A DNA stretch of 64,000 nucleotides from Bacteroidia bacterium (GTDB taxonomy: Bacteria; Bacteroidota; Bacteroidia; Bacteroidales; Prolixibacteraceae), in NCBI GenBank assembly GCA_026391315.1, contig JAPLDT010000023.1:108866-172865 (forward strand), given 5' to 3'. Positions 1 through 9,709 of this stretch are shown piece after piece (the stretch's first letter is position 1; every line of letters starts with the position of its first letter). The position numbers and the translations under genes were made by a program. Below the pieces are notes generated by a model, which saw only the letters and a program-made list of their open reading frames with translations, did not search any database and was not told the origin of the DNA.

Positions 1-1
1 A

Positions 2-1048
2 GATTTTCGGAAATCACTCGAAAGTAAAGATATTGATGCGCTTGTTATTGCTGCCCCTGATCACTGGCATGCCCCTGCTTCACTGCTGGCGTTGCAGGCC
101 GGGAAGCATGTGTACGTCGAGAAACCCTGTTGCCACAATCCAAGGGAGGGTGAGATTCTGGTCGAAGCTGCCCGAAAATACAACAAAGTTATCCAGATGG
201 GTAACCAGCGCCGGTCATGGCCCAATGTGGTCAAAGGAATAGAAGAACTAAAGAACGGCGCCATTGGCAGGGTCTATTTTGGCAAAGGATGGTACACAAA
301 CAACCGCGGACCAATTGGAATCGGCAAAAAGGTTGAAGTTCCGCAATGGCTCAACTGGGATTTGTGGCAGGGTCCGGCTCCCCGGAAGGAGTTCAAAGAC
401 AATCTTCTGCATTACAACTGGCATTGGTTTTGGCATTGGGGAACCGGCGAAGCGCTGAACAATGGCACGCACATGATCGACTTGCTCCGCTGGGGACTGG
501 AGGTCGATTTTCCGGTGAGGGTCAGTTCCAATGGAGGACGCTACCGCTACAAAGATGATTGGGAGACTCCCGATACACAGGTGGTCAACCTCGATTTTGA
601 CAAAGGCGTTTCCATGTCCTGGGAGGGAAGGAGCTGCAACGGAAAACCGATCGAAGGTAGTTCGGTTGGCGTGGTATTCTATGGAGAGAATGGCAGTCTG
701 CTGATACCCAGTGGGAACAGTTACACAATTTTCGATCTTCAGGGTAAAGTCATCAAAGAGGTTAAAGAGCAGCAGAAAATTGATCCGCGCGACCTTTCCA
801 ACCCCTCTGAACAGGTGGATGCGCTCCATATCCAAAATATGTTTGATGCCATCAACAACGGTGCGCCACTGCATTCGGGAGTGGATTCCGGTTTTAAGAG
901 TACACTGCTGGTACAATTGGGCAATATCTCACAGAGGGTTGGCCGAAGCTTAAACATTGATCCAAGCAATGGTCATATTCTGAAGGACCAGGAAGCTGCA
1001 AAATATTGGTCGAGAAGCTATGAAAAGGGATGGGAGATGAAATTGTGA
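2..1048 (+). CDS. Gfo/Idh/MocA family oxidoreductase (5' end cut by window)
   Basis: NAD(P)-dependent sugar or cyclitol dehydrogenase family protein. The reading frame is open from base 2, so the N-terminal Rossmann start lies outside the window. The visible part begins in the nucleotide-binding domain and carries the family signature A-P-D-H-W-H-A followed by G-K-H-V-Y-V-E-K-P, whose Lys is the usual active-site residue. The rest matches the C-terminal alpha/beta substrate domain (T-H-M-I-D-L-L-R-W and a strand-rich tail). This subtype in Bacteroidota is often secreted through Tat, but the signal region is not visible here. Substrate cannot be told. The convergent metallophosphoesterase begins 22 bases after its stop. 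Confidence 0.9.
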   Translation, partial: DFRKSLESKDIDALVIAAPDHWHAPASLLALQAGKHVYVEKPCCHNPREGEILVEAARKYNKVIQMGNQRRSWPNVVKGIEELKNGAIGRVYFGKGWYTNNRGPIGIGKKVEVPQWLNWDLWQGPAPRKEFKDNLLHYNWHWFWHWGTGEALNNGTHMIDLLRWGLEVDFPVRVSSNGGRYRYKDDWETPDTQVVNLDFDKGVSMSWEGRSCNGKPIEGSSVGVVFYGENGSLLIPSGNSYTIFDLQGKVIKEVKEQQKIDPRDLSNPSEQVDALHIQNMFDAINNGAPLHSGVDSGFKSTLLVQLGNISQRVGRSLNIDPSNGHILKDQEAAKYWSRSYEKGWEMKL

Positions 1049-1069
1049 CAAATAGATCGTTCTTTCATT

Positions 1070-2848
1070 CTATTTTTTAAGGGTAAAAGAATCAATCATT
1101 TTTCCTTGCTCATTCACCGACTCGAGGTAGAGATTGTTGCCGTCAATTTTCACATATTGAAAGAGTTGCCCCTTGCTGTCGGTTATTTCTGCGTATGGTT
1201 CGGGATCAAATTGGTGATCGGTATTGGGAATTCCAACAGAAATAAGATAGGCAGTACCATCCCGGTAGGAAGGGACCACTTTCCCTGCTTTCATTGGTTT
1301 CGACCGCATATAATAATGGAGGTGGCCGCTGAAAACCATGTCGACATGGTATTTATCAAACAGCGGAACCCAGGCTTTCTGGATGTCAAGATAGGGTTCT
1401 TCGCGGTTGTATGGGGCAAAATGAAACATGGCAATCTTCCAGGTGGCTTTTGTTGTGGCAAGTTGCTTCCCGATCCAGGCTGTCTGGGCATCGATGGGCG
1501 AAGTGGCATCGATCATCAGGAAGAGCGCATTCTTGTAAGTAAAAGAGTAGGTCTGTTCTTTGGGTACGCCATCAGGACCATTAATTGGATAGCTGAAAAG
1601 ATCGCAATACAGTTTAGCGCCCAGGCCGGCACGATTGTCGTGGTTTCCGGGTACGGACATAAAAGGAATCTTGCTGGCAGTCTCTTTGGAATAGTCAAAA
1701 AGGGCATCCCATTGGTCGCGGTTCAAACCATCACTCACCAGATCTCCCACGATCGAAAAGAAGGAGGCGTCAGGATGTGCAACCCAACCTTTGTGGAGAA
1801 TCTCACCGAATTTTGGGGAAAAGTGGGTATCACCGAGCCACAGAAAGGAGAAGGAGGAATTACTGGCTGCTGTCGTAAAGCTTTCTGAATCAGACCACTC
1901 ATTTTGGGAAGCAATTTGGTATTGGTAGGTAGTCCCTGGTTTCAGTCCTGTGAGATTTGCCGTGTAGTGATTGGAAAGGCGGTCGTTCACCAGCATGCGA
2001 TCCTCCATTTTCATTTTATCGGCAACAATTGATACTACTTTTAATGTACCCTTTGCCCTGTATTTTAAAGTTGAGGCATCCACGGTAGTGTTGGTCCGCC
2101 ACTGTATATCCATGCTGTTTGAAGGGTCTGAACTCCAGGTAAGTATGATTTGATCGGGATTTTGAGAAGAAGCAAAAGGCGTTGACCTGAAAGCGCCCAC
2201 CAAATGCGATTCGGAAGCTCTTCCTCTCGTTGTGGTGAGTAGCTGCTGTCCTCTCATAGACTCTGGAACCTCCTGCAAAACAAGTTCATCCCAATCCAGG
2301 TAAGTAGAAGCGCCATCCTGCATGACGCCAAATTTTTGGTCTGCCGGATAAACTGGGCTGATTTGCAATTTATCCTGTTTGTTTAGCGGCGCAACTGAGA
2401 CAAAATAGTGAAGTGCCAAACCATTTTCGAAACCGTTTACACCCAATCCAACCCTGCCTTTGGCAAATTGTTTCTGCCATATATCGTAGGTTGTTTGCCT
2501 GTTTTTTACAGTCATGGTTGTCTTTATGAATCCGCTTCCGGGTATCCAAAAAGGGAGGGTCTTCTGTTCCTTGCTGACCATCATTGAGACGGTTACAGGC
2601 ACATTAACATCAAACACCCAATGACATGTCGAGAGGATTGTCAACTCCTTTTTAGAGAAGAGCCCCATGACCTGGCCAATATCCAGTTTCATCAAGTCTT
2701 GGGGGCCCTTTGTCTCGTACAATTGGGTAATGACGCGGTTCATGACCTGGGTAACTGTCTGATCCTTTGTTGCTCCCAAAATTTTCCCTGCGAGAATAAG
2801 AACCACCAGCAAAATACGGAACAAGCTTATAAATTTCCTTGTTTGCAT
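1070..2848 (-). CDS. Secreted metallophosphoesterase with fibronectin-III-like domain
   Basis: Calcineurin-like phosphoesterase of the purple-acid-phosphatase type. I chose the ATG at 2848, because the hydrophobic N-terminus (ISLFRILLVVLILAG) that follows is a signal peptide; an in-frame GTG at 2881 would add 11 unlikely residues. Roughly residues 230-330 form a fibronectin-III-like domain. The catalytic domain follows with the metal-binding blocks GDTH (about 339), GDLVSDG (about 368), GNHDNR (about 402) and GHLHYYMR (about 508). The first 200 residues are a strand-rich region I do not recognise. It probably acts on phosphoesters in the periplasm or outside the cell. The substrate is unknown. 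Confidence 0.85.
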   Translation of the reverse strand: MQTRKFISLFRILLVVLILAGKILGATKDQTVTQVMNRVITQLYETKGPQDLMKLDIGQVMGLFSKKELTILSTCHWVFDVNVPVTVSMMVSKEQKTLPFWIPGSGFIKTTMTVKNRQTTYDIWQKQFAKGRVGLGVNGFENGLALHYFVSVAPLNKQDKLQISPVYPADQKFGVMQDGASTYLDWDELVLQEVPESMRGQQLLTTTRGRASESHLVGAFRSTPFASSQNPDQIILTWSSDPSNSMDIQWRTNTTVDASTLKYRAKGTLKVVSIVADKMKMEDRMLVNDRLSNHYTANLTGLKPGTTYQYQIASQNEWSDSESFTTAASNSSFSFLWLGDTHFSPKFGEILHKGWVAHPDASFFSIVGDLVSDGLNRDQWDALFDYSKETASKIPFMSVPGNHDNRAGLGAKLYCDLFSYPINGPDGVPKEQTYSFTYKNALFLMIDATSPIDAQTAWIGKQLATTKATWKIAMFHFAPYNREEPYLDIQKAWVPLFDKYHVDMVFSGHLHYYMRSKPMKAGKVVPSYRDGTAYLISVGIPNTDHQFDPEPYAEITDSKGQLFQYVKIDGNNLYLESVNEQGKMIDSFTLKK

Positions 2849-2943
2849 GTTAATAAATAGAGAATGCAACCTGCCAGTCACTTAGTTGATTTAAAAGTCT
2901 GCGATTCGGAACAGACTTTGGAAATTATTGAAGCACGAAGTTT

Positions 2944-4131
2944 TTATCTTTTGCTCTTGTTAAAGGATTTTACATCAAAAAGCAGGGTAAAACGGATGGT
3001 GTTGGCCAAAGGATTATTCTGGTGTATTGGAACCAGATATGAGAAATCGATTGAGCATATATTCATCTTCACGCCAAGACCTGTAGAGAAAAATTTCCGG
3101 TTTCCTTTGAATTCACTCTCAGAGAAATATCCGCCACGGACAGCAAATTGATGGTTGTACCAATATTCAACACCTGTGGAAAAATTGATCTCCTGTAACT
3201 CTTCCTTCATGCCACCCGGTGCATCTGTAAATGAACTGAAAATGGAACTGATCACAGACATGTTGGTACTGTTGTCTGGTAATACGATTCCACCGGTTGT
3301 ATTCAGATTTCCTGAAGTGATCCGTGGAGTAGGAACCATTAACTTATTGATGTCAAATGAAATGGCGATAGAGTTAAAACTGTCGAACTCTTTGCAGTAG
3401 GTTGTTCCCAGTCTGAAATTGGCAGGTAGGAACTCCTTGTTCTGACCATCATCATAGGATATTTTTCCTCCAATATTGGAAAGATTGATACCCGCGGAGA
3501 TGGACTGATCGTTGTTGCTTTTACCGAAACTCTTGTTGTAATAGAAGGAGACATCGGTAGAAAAAGTATGACCCGGGACATAGGATTCAGGTCCGATTCC
3601 TCCTGAAAGATCGGAACGGATGTATCTGATTGCAACACCTCCTGAAAAATAGTCGGATAGTTTTCTTGAGTAACTTACATCAAATGCGAATTCATTGGGA
3701 CTCACATTGGCAAGGCTGGTACCATTTTGATCGGTAAGTAATATGTCACCCATCGAGAAGTAACGAAGTGAAGCACCGATGGTTTGATATCGGTCTAATT
3801 TATAATATCCCGACAAATAGGCCAAATTGATGTCGTTGACCAACTGCCTTAACCAAGGAGTGTAAGACAAGGCGAAACCAAAATTGTCGTTAACAAAGGC
3901 ATATTTTGAAGGATTCCAATATTGGGAATTAGCATCAGGAGACGTGGCAACACCTACATCACCCATGGCACCATGCCTCGAATCGGGGGTGATGGTCAGA
4001 AATGGAACGGCTGTAGTTATGGGATTGTATTGAATTTCCTGTCCTGTTGCCAAACTTTGGGAGTATGCAGTCTGACAAAGCATTACAGAGAGAAGAACAA
4101 CCAATAGTCTGTCAAAGTGAATTATTCTCAT
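2944..4131 (-). CDS. porV: Type IX secretion outer-membrane protein PorV (LptO)
   Basis: FadL-like outer-membrane barrel. In known T9SS it shuttles cargo from the translocon to the PorU attachment complex. The 395-residue protein has a signal peptide (LLVVLLSVMLCQTAYSQ) and the PorV opening, which runs through N-P-I-T-T-A-V-P-F-L and S-R-H-G-A-M-G-D-V-G-V-A-T and then N-P-S-K-Y-A-F. Alternating strands continue to the end. porU often sits next to porV; here the upstream neighbour is instead a large exported protein of unknown role, 79 bases away. With PorZ (39-41 kb) and the PorP/SprF protein (17 kb) it shows that the organism has a T9SS. Confidence 0.92.
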   Translation of the reverse strand: MRIIHFDRLLVVLLSVMLCQTAYSQSLATGQEIQYNPITTAVPFLTITPDSRHGAMGDVGVATSPDANSQYWNPSKYAFVNDNFGFALSYTPWLRQLVNDINLAYLSGYYKLDRYQTIGASLRYFSMGDILLTDQNGTSLANVSPNEFAFDVSYSRKLSDYFSGGVAIRYIRSDLSGGIGPESYVPGHTFSTDVSFYYNKSFGKSNNDQSISAGINLSNIGGKISYDDGQNKEFLPANFRLGTTYCKEFDSFNSIAISFDINKLMVPTPRITSGNLNTTGGIVLPDNSTNMSVISSIFSSFTDAPGGMKEELQEINFSTGVEYWYNHQFAVRGGYFSESEFKGNRKFFSTGLGVKMNICSIDFSYLVPIHQNNPLANTIRFTLLFDVKSFNKSKR

Positions 4132-4210
4132 TAAAATTTTATTAGAAGGTAAAATTCCGGATTTTGACCCAAAGTAAGATTAAATTTTTAAGGTATAGAA
4201 ACGAAAATGA

Positions 4211-6874
4211 TTATTTTAGAATATCATGTTTTAAATTCTTCGAAACAATCTGATGTTCTTTTCCTAAATCGATAACAACATTACCGGTCGATAATTCGAG
4301 TATAAAGGAATTTACATTCTCTTTAATCCATCCTGACTCATACTCAAATCCGTCTATTACCTTTAATTTCAGATCATTATTGTCCAGAGGAATGACCTTT
4401 AGATGAGAATGGGCTGATATCTTGAAAGGTGAAATTTTAACAGGAATTGAGTTGACAGTATTGAGCTCAATGATTCCGTTGTTGTTCGTAATATTATTTA
4501 TTTTTTTCAGCGTCTCTGAAAGAATGGGTATGGTATTATCTCCGGCGGCTGGTTTCCCCATGTTCATTGAAGCGAGATCGGAGGTGGTTAGTTGATTTCC
4601 CGTTTTGTTTACTGAATTTAAAATTGCCGCAAGATATGCCGTGTTTGGTTCAATACCAAGTAGTTTCAATCGGTCCAGTTGATACCGAAAGCTGGTAGTA
4701 GCTTTTGGTAAAGCTTCTTCTGTTGCTTTTTCAAGGCCGGTAGATTGAAAGCGGGAGCCAACATAACAAAGTCCTTCACTGGTTCCTGCCTTGAAACCAA
4801 TGGTTCCGGTTCTTTCATCTTCATTGGCCAGTCTTACGTTTTGGATATCCCCTGATCTGGTGAAATTAACGACGTAGAACAATTTGGTATCTTCCTCCAA
4901 TTCGTCAAGTCCACTTTTGGAGATCCATTCAATTTCGCCTTGTCTGTTAAATTGCGCAAAGAAAAGGTCAGGATCAGATAGAGCTGTTTGCTGCATGATT
5001 CCATTGTACTCGATTTTTCCACGGAAGGAGCCGGCAAGATAGAACTCATTTTTATCTAGCTGTTTTAACTCCAGTCCGAACGCTTTCACATCCGAATGAA
5101 ACTTGTCCATCCAGATTAGTTTGTTGTTTTCATCAAACTTAGCCACGAAAGGCACCTGAACCGCACCTGATTGCTTGTTAATTTTCTCTGTTAGGAAGCC
5201 CGTTATGTAGGAATTGCCACTTTCATCTTTCAGGTAGTCCTTTCCGGCGCCACATCGTTCTGCACCAAAAGAGAGGGCAAGTCTCCATATTTTATCCTGT
5301 TCATTGAACTCCTCTGAAGCCTTGTGAAGCACTTTGATCAGGGGCTTAAGCGGATAAAAATCTTTCATTACCAGCCCCAGGGGTGCATTGTCGAAAGTAG
5401 GGTCTGCTATGGTATAACTCTTTCCTTTTACCAGGAAATTGTCGCCATCCATGGGCTGGTCCATCGAGATTGCTACAGAATAAAATCCCGGGAATTCTAC
5501 CAGTGCCGATTTTTGGTTCATCAGGTTACTGATCAGCCAGGCAAACAGCAAGGATTTTCCCTTGTCGTTACTTTCATCTCTGAACAGCAGTTCTTCGGGA
5601 AACATAAAACGGTCGTAGCCAAATAAATCGTTGTATGGGCGGTAAGCAAATGACTTCTGCACAAACTGTTGCAGGAAGGCAGCACCCTCCTCCTTTTTCA
5701 TTCCAGCCAAAACAGGTTTGATTTGTTTAAGAAGCGATTCTTTCGAAAGAAGAGTGAAAGGGGCATTGAAGCGGATTTCCGGGTCTGTCTGCGGATATTC
5801 TTCCAGAAATTTCGTCACTTCCGGATTGTATTTAAGGATGAATTCGTACAACTTCTTGTCCCAAAGGAATTGAAATTTTTTATTCACGACCTCTCCCTGA
5901 AAATTGAGTGATTGATTGATATTCAACTGAATGGATCCGGAAGCCTCAGGATGATTGCTTACGTAGGCGGTAACAGGTAGTGTTGCAATCGGTTTGTCTA
6001 TGTAGTAATCGAATTCATCAATTTTGACAGAAGGGATACCATATATTCTGCCGGAAGTTCTGTACAAAACAGAAGCGCCCAGCTGATTGTATCCGATTTT
6101 TACATCAAATCCTGAACGAATCATCAATGCCCAGTTTAAAAGGGAAGCACCTGCTTCATCGTTCGGATACAGGGCATTTGAACAGGATTTTACCAGCAAA
6201 AAATAGCCCCAGTCATTTAACCCAAGTCTGTCCTTGATTGCCGTTAGCTGACCAATGAGGTGCTCACTGTTTCCAACCGTGAATTTTTTCCAGAAATCAA
6301 CAACAACTTCATTATTCACTTGCTGATTTACAGATAGTGACAGTAGCCTGTCATAGGTGACTGAGATGATGTTGCCGTAAAATTTAAAATTTTGCTTTAG
6401 CGGATTTGTGGTCACATATTCTGGTTTTCTGATTCTGGGAAGCCTTTCAGATGCTAGCGCAGATTCATCTTCCTGTTGCTCATCAATAAAGCAGGGTAAA
6501 AATTGTGAATTGTGGTAACTGGTTTCCTCGAAGCTAAACTGTGGTGCGGGATCAAATTTTCTGGATTTTGGGACGCGAATTCCCGGAATGGGAGTAAATT
6601 TTCCCCAGTTGCGCTCCAGCATTTCTGTAAAAGTGTTGTCCTGCTGGTGGGAAAAGTAGTGAAATCCAGATTGTAAGTAAGGCATGGGCTTTTGGTTATT
6701 GAGCAGGTATTCGCGGCTCTCATTCACCCAAATCGCTTTAAAATCCTTTATTGTTTGACCAAATAGCAGGTTTGACCCTACGAACATGCAAAGGCAAAAG
6801 TTCAAAATTTTTTGGAAAGAAATTACTCCTGCAACATGCTCCGAAAGCCCAAAAAATTTTTGATTTTCAGCCAA
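4211..6874 (-). CDS. Large exported protein with degenerate transglutaminase-like region and propeller-like repeats
   Basis: An 887-residue protein with no clear named homologue. The only start that leaves a full leader is TTG at 6874; later in-frame options (TTG about codon 24, ATG about codon 30) would cut into the hydrophobic segment NFCLCMFVGSNLLFG. Around residues 395-510 the layout resembles the Bacteroidota transglutaminase-like domain: a block ending in F-R-D-E-S-N-D-K-G-K-S-L-L-F, then L-V-E-F-P-G-F-Y-S-V-A and Y-T-I-A-D-P-T-F. Relatives have Asp-Cys-Glu-Asp where this one has Asn-Asp-Lys-Gly, so the catalytic Cys is missing. Residues about 555-670 carry strand repeats (SGNSYITGF, NEFYLAGSF) like SBBP propeller units. 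A TAnnTTTG box lies upstream. Its place beside porV suggests, but does not prove, a link to secretion. Confidence 0.7.
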   Translation of the reverse strand: MAENQKFFGLSEHVAGVISFQKILNFCLCMFVGSNLLFGQTIKDFKAIWVNESREYLLNNQKPMPYLQSGFHYFSHQQDNTFTEMLERNWGKFTPIPGIRVPKSRKFDPAPQFSFEETSYHNSQFLPCFIDEQQEDESALASERLPRIRKPEYVTTNPLKQNFKFYGNIISVTYDRLLSLSVNQQVNNEVVVDFWKKFTVGNSEHLIGQLTAIKDRLGLNDWGYFLLVKSCSNALYPNDEAGASLLNWALMIRSGFDVKIGYNQLGASVLYRTSGRIYGIPSVKIDEFDYYIDKPIATLPVTAYVSNHPEASGSIQLNINQSLNFQGEVVNKKFQFLWDKKLYEFILKYNPEVTKFLEEYPQTDPEIRFNAPFTLLSKESLLKQIKPVLAGMKKEEGAAFLQQFVQKSFAYRPYNDLFGYDRFMFPEELLFRDESNDKGKSLLFAWLISNLMNQKSALVEFPGFYSVAISMDQPMDGDNFLVKGKSYTIADPTFDNAPLGLVMKDFYPLKPLIKVLHKASEEFNEQDKIWRLALSFGAERCGAGKDYLKDESGNSYITGFLTEKINKQSGAVQVPFVAKFDENNKLIWMDKFHSDVKAFGLELKQLDKNEFYLAGSFRGKIEYNGIMQQTALSDPDLFFAQFNRQGEIEWISKSGLDELEEDTKLFYVVNFTRSGDIQNVRLANEDERTGTIGFKAGTSEGLCYVGSRFQSTGLEKATEEALPKATTSFRYQLDRLKLLGIEPNTAYLAAILNSVNKTGNQLTTSDLASMNMGKPAAGDNTIPILSETLKKINNITNNNGIIELNTVNSIPVKISPFKISAHSHLKVIPLDNNDLKLKVIDGFEYESGWIKENVNSFILELSTGNVVIDLGKEHQIVSKNLKHDILK

Positions 6875-6897
6875 TTTTCAGATTATTAGGGTTTTTA

Positions 6898-6905
6898 CAA
6901 AGATA
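6898..6905 (-). promoter_or_regulatory. -7 box (TATCTTTG) of the 887-residue exported protein
   Basis: Perfect match to the Bacteroidota -7 consensus TAnnTTTG on the minus strand. It lies 24 bases upstream of the TTG at 6874, which favours that start. No clear -33 TTTG was found. Confidence 0.45.
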
Positions 6906-6978
6906 GAGTTTAAATAGCATTTTTTAATATAATCTGTTCGTTTTATAGCTAATTTTGAGATAGGTGTAATGAGATAAA

Positions 6979-7485
6979 ATGGAGTTAATTTTAAAATACT
7001 TGAATGTCATAGCCATTGCCAGCGTCAAATTTTTTTGGGCCACTCCTTATGCTTATATGTTTCGGCTCAACCAGATAGAGACTTTTGTGATGATACAACT
7101 TGGAGGGATGTTGGGATTTCTGTTTTTCTATGCCTTTTTCTCTTTTCTCCTGAAAGAACTTAAATTACTTTGGCCTTTCATCTATTTTATCACACCGCCA
7201 TTGTTTAAAGTAAGATTTGAACAATGGCGCGATACCCGGAGGTACCGGAAATTAACTGCAAACAAATTTACGCACAGGAACAAAATGATTGCTAACATCC
7301 GCCGGAAATTCGGGATGCCCGGGATTGTGTTATTAACCCCAATTTTGCTTTCGATTCCCATTGGAGCCTTGCTTGGGACTAAATATTTTCACCACCAAAA
7401 GAGTTTCATTCCTTGGATGTTACTCTCCATTTTTCTCTGGGGGATAGTTTCTGTCTTCTTTTTCGGAATTTTTATTCGTCACTGA
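6979..7485 (+). CDS. Small multi-pass membrane protein
   Basis: A 168-residue protein with about four hydrophobic segments (near residues 8-28, 36-70, 112-132 and 143-165). A basic loop between the second and third contains R-R-Y-R-K and K-M-I-A-N-I-R-R-K-F-G. The block K-F-G-M-P-G-I-V-L-L-T-P followed by a glycine-rich helix resembles the COG2426-type small multidrug-export/DedA-like membrane family, but this is a weak resemblance. It diverges from the exported protein at 4211-6874 and runs convergently into the remnant on the other strand, overlapping its tail. Confidence 0.65.
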   Translation: MELILKYLNVIAIASVKFFWATPYAYMFRLNQIETFVMIQLGGMLGFLFFYAFFSFLLKELKLLWPFIYFITPPLFKVRFEQWRDTRRYRKLTANKFTHRNKMIANIRRKFGMPGIVLLTPILLSIPIGALLGTKYFHHQKSFIPWMLLSIFLWGIVSVFFFGIFIRH

Positions 7486-7698
7486 CGCTTCAGAAACATG
7501 GTCTATCACCCAGGTCGCATGCCAGGCGAGTCTGAGATTATCGCAATAAATAAGGTTATAAATTTCATTGAAGAGTGACACATCTTTCAGAACCATCTCC
7601 TTCCAGAGGGTTATCTCCTGAACGCCTATATTTTCAAGTCTCTGGCTTAATAGGGAGTCCGGACTATTATTCTTCCCGGACAGACTGGAGAAAGTCAT
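7420..7698 (-). pseudogene. Truncated helical-repeat (HEAT-like) protein remnant
   Basis: The ATG at 7698 lies 32 bases inside the 3' end of ppk1. The first 60 or so residues look like real protein: L-W-K-E-M-V-L-K-D and then L-R-L-A-W-H-A-T-W-V-I-D-H-V, a pattern I associate with a Bacteroidota HEAT-repeat family in which further Trp/helix repeats follow. After residue 70 the similarity stops and the frame runs into the 3' end of the convergent membrane-protein gene as low-complexity Asn/Glu/Lys sequence. It is therefore probably a 3'-deleted gene. The family assignment comes from memory of the motif. Confidence 0.4.
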
Positions 7699-9709
7699 AG
7701 AATGCCAGTTGAGAGGTTAAGAGGGGGAAAGTACCCTGATTGTTGATCTGGTTGGACAACCCATTGTCCAATATTCGGGCAGAGGTATTGTCTTTCCATT
7801 GCAGATCAAGGAATCCTAAAAGTTCTTTTTTTAACTCCGGGTCATATATCGGAACTGTCACCTCAACTCTTCTGTCGAGGTTTCGAGTCATGAGGTCGGC
7901 CGAAGAGATGTACATATTTTCCTTACCACCTGCATAAAAGTAGTAGATTCTTGAATGTTCAAGGTACCGGTCAATAATCCCGATGGAAGGGATTGAGTAG
8001 TTATCTTCAACGGAAGTTGATAATAAAGCAAGCATACCCCTCACATTGATACAAACATCGACACCTGCTTTGGCTGCATCGCACAATTTCCCGATGATTT
8101 CAAGATCGACCAGGTTGTTGCATTTGATGGAAATAGCTGCTTTCATCCCATTTTTAGCTGCCAGAATCTCTTGCCTGATCATCTGAATCATCTTGTATCG
8201 CATAGTGAAAGGAGAAACCAACAGGTGATGGTACCTTCCAATTTTGTAGTTTTTAGAGAAAAACTCAAAAACTTTGGAAACTTCTTTTGCGATGGCAGGA
8301 TTTGCTGTCCAGAGCATTTGGTCTGAAAAGACTTTTGAGGTGATTTCGTTGAAATTTCCGGTGCCAACGCACGCGTAGTTGATCACTTCCTTCTCCTCCT
8401 TGCGCGATATCAGACAAAGTTTGGAGTGTACCTTTAATCCGGGAACCCCCAAAATAACTTTAACCCCTTCGCGGGTTAAAAGATTGCCCCACTGTATATT
8501 ATCCTGCTCATTAAAGCGCGCCCTCAGCTCCAGAACGACTGTAACTTTTTTTCCGTTTCTGGCGGCATTGATCAGGGCATGGATCACATTTGAATTCTTG
8601 GCCATCCGGTAGGCAGTCATTTTAATCTCGGTCACTTTGGGATCAATGGAGACCTCCCTCAGAAGATCGATAAAATGGTAAAATGACTGATAGGGGAAAT
8701 GGAGCAGAATGTCCTTTTTGGCAATGGCTGCCAGGAAGGGTTCTCCTTGCCGGATATCCGGATGTGAGAGAGGATTATAGGTTTTGTAATAGAGATGTTT
8801 TTTCCCGATGGAAGGGAAACCCATAAAATCCTTGAAATTGTGTATCCGGGAACCGCCAATGATCACATCATCGCGGTCGAAGTTGAGTTTTTTAAGCAGG
8901 AGCGCTAGAAAATTTTCCGGAATATCTTTGTCGTGCACAAACCGAACCAATTCGCTGTTTCCTCTTTTTTCGAGACTCTTCGAGAGAATTTTCACATAGC
9001 CTTCTGCCACGTCATCATCCAGATCAAGTTCAGCATCTCTGGTAAGTTTGACAATGTAGGAATTGATCGTCTTGAAACTAAACATGTAAAAGATGTCTTT
9101 CAATTCATACCTGATGACATCTTCCAGCAAGATAATGTGCCTTTTATCGTCGTTTGAAGGCAATATAACAAATCTTGGAAGCAGGTCTGTTGGTACTTCG
9201 ATCAGGGCATACTCCTCCTTTTTAGATTTGCTCATGACAACAGCCAGGTAGATGGCATCGTCGTTCAGGGAGGGGAGTGGCTGGTTCTTCTTTATAATTA
9301 CCGGCATAATGCGCGGACGAACTTCCTCTTTAAAAAAAGCTGTTACATATTCGCCCTGCTCTGCAGTCAAATGGCTCTCGTTGATGATGAAAATATCCTC
9401 TTCGGCGAGATCTTTAAGTAATTGACCATATATTCGCTCGAACCACTTGCTTTGTGATACAACAGTTTGTTCAATCTGGTTCAAAATATCGGCGGGCAGT
9501 TCACCATCTACAAGTACCAGATTGTCAATGGTAGCTAGTCTGCGTAAAATAGCCACCTTAATGCGGAAAAATTCATCGAGATTGTTTGAGTATATTCCAA
9601 GAAATTTGAGTCGCTCAATCAAAGGCACCTCTTTTTTCGATGCTTCCTGGAGCAGACGCTCGTTGAAAGAGAGCCAGCTGAGTTCTTTGTTGCGGGTTAC
9701 ATTGTTCAT
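7667..9709 (-). CDS. ppk1: Polyphosphate kinase 1
   Basis: Makes and consumes inorganic polyphosphate from ATP. The 680 residues match the usual PPK1 size and architecture. The N-terminal domain opens with E-L-S-W-L-S-F-N-E-R-L-L-Q-E-A and Y-S-N-N-L-D-E-F-F-R-I-K. The catalytic half contains K-V-H-S-K-L-C-L-I and G-T-G-N-F-N-E, regions that hold the phosphorylated His and ATP-binding residues in known enzymes. The ATG overlaps the stop of the upstream TPR gene as TAATG, so translation is probably coupled. Confidence 0.95.
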   Translation of the reverse strand: MNNVTRNKELSWLSFNERLLQEASKKEVPLIERLKFLGIYSNNLDEFFRIKVAILRRLATIDNLVLVDGELPADILNQIEQTVVSQSKWFERIYGQLLKDLAEEDIFIINESHLTAEQGEYVTAFFKEEVRPRIMPVIIKKNQPLPSLNDDAIYLAVVMSKSKKEEYALIEVPTDLLPRFVILPSNDDKRHIILLEDVIRYELKDIFYMFSFKTINSYIVKLTRDAELDLDDDVAEGYVKILSKSLEKRGNSELVRFVHDKDIPENFLALLLKKLNFDRDDVIIGGSRIHNFKDFMGFPSIGKKHLYYKTYNPLSHPDIRQGEPFLAAIAKKDILLHFPYQSFYHFIDLLREVSIDPKVTEIKMTAYRMAKNSNVIHALINAARNGKKVTVVLELRARFNEQDNIQWGNLLTREGVKVILGVPGLKVHSKLCLISRKEEKEVINYACVGTGNFNEITSKVFSDQMLWTANPAIAKEVSKVFEFFSKNYKIGRYHHLLVSPFTMRYKMIQMIRQEILAAKNGMKAAISIKCNNLVDLEIIGKLCDAAKAGVDVCINVRGMLALLSTSVEDNYSIPSIGIIDRYLEHSRIYYFYAGGKENMYISSADLMTRNLDRRVEVTVPIYDPELKKELLGFLDLQWKDNTSARILDNGLSNQINNQGTFPLLTSQLAFYDFLQSVREE

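Noticed and set aside
1106..1888. Open frame of 260 codons on the plus strand
   Set aside because: Antisense to the metallophosphoesterase, whose catalytic motifs are clear.
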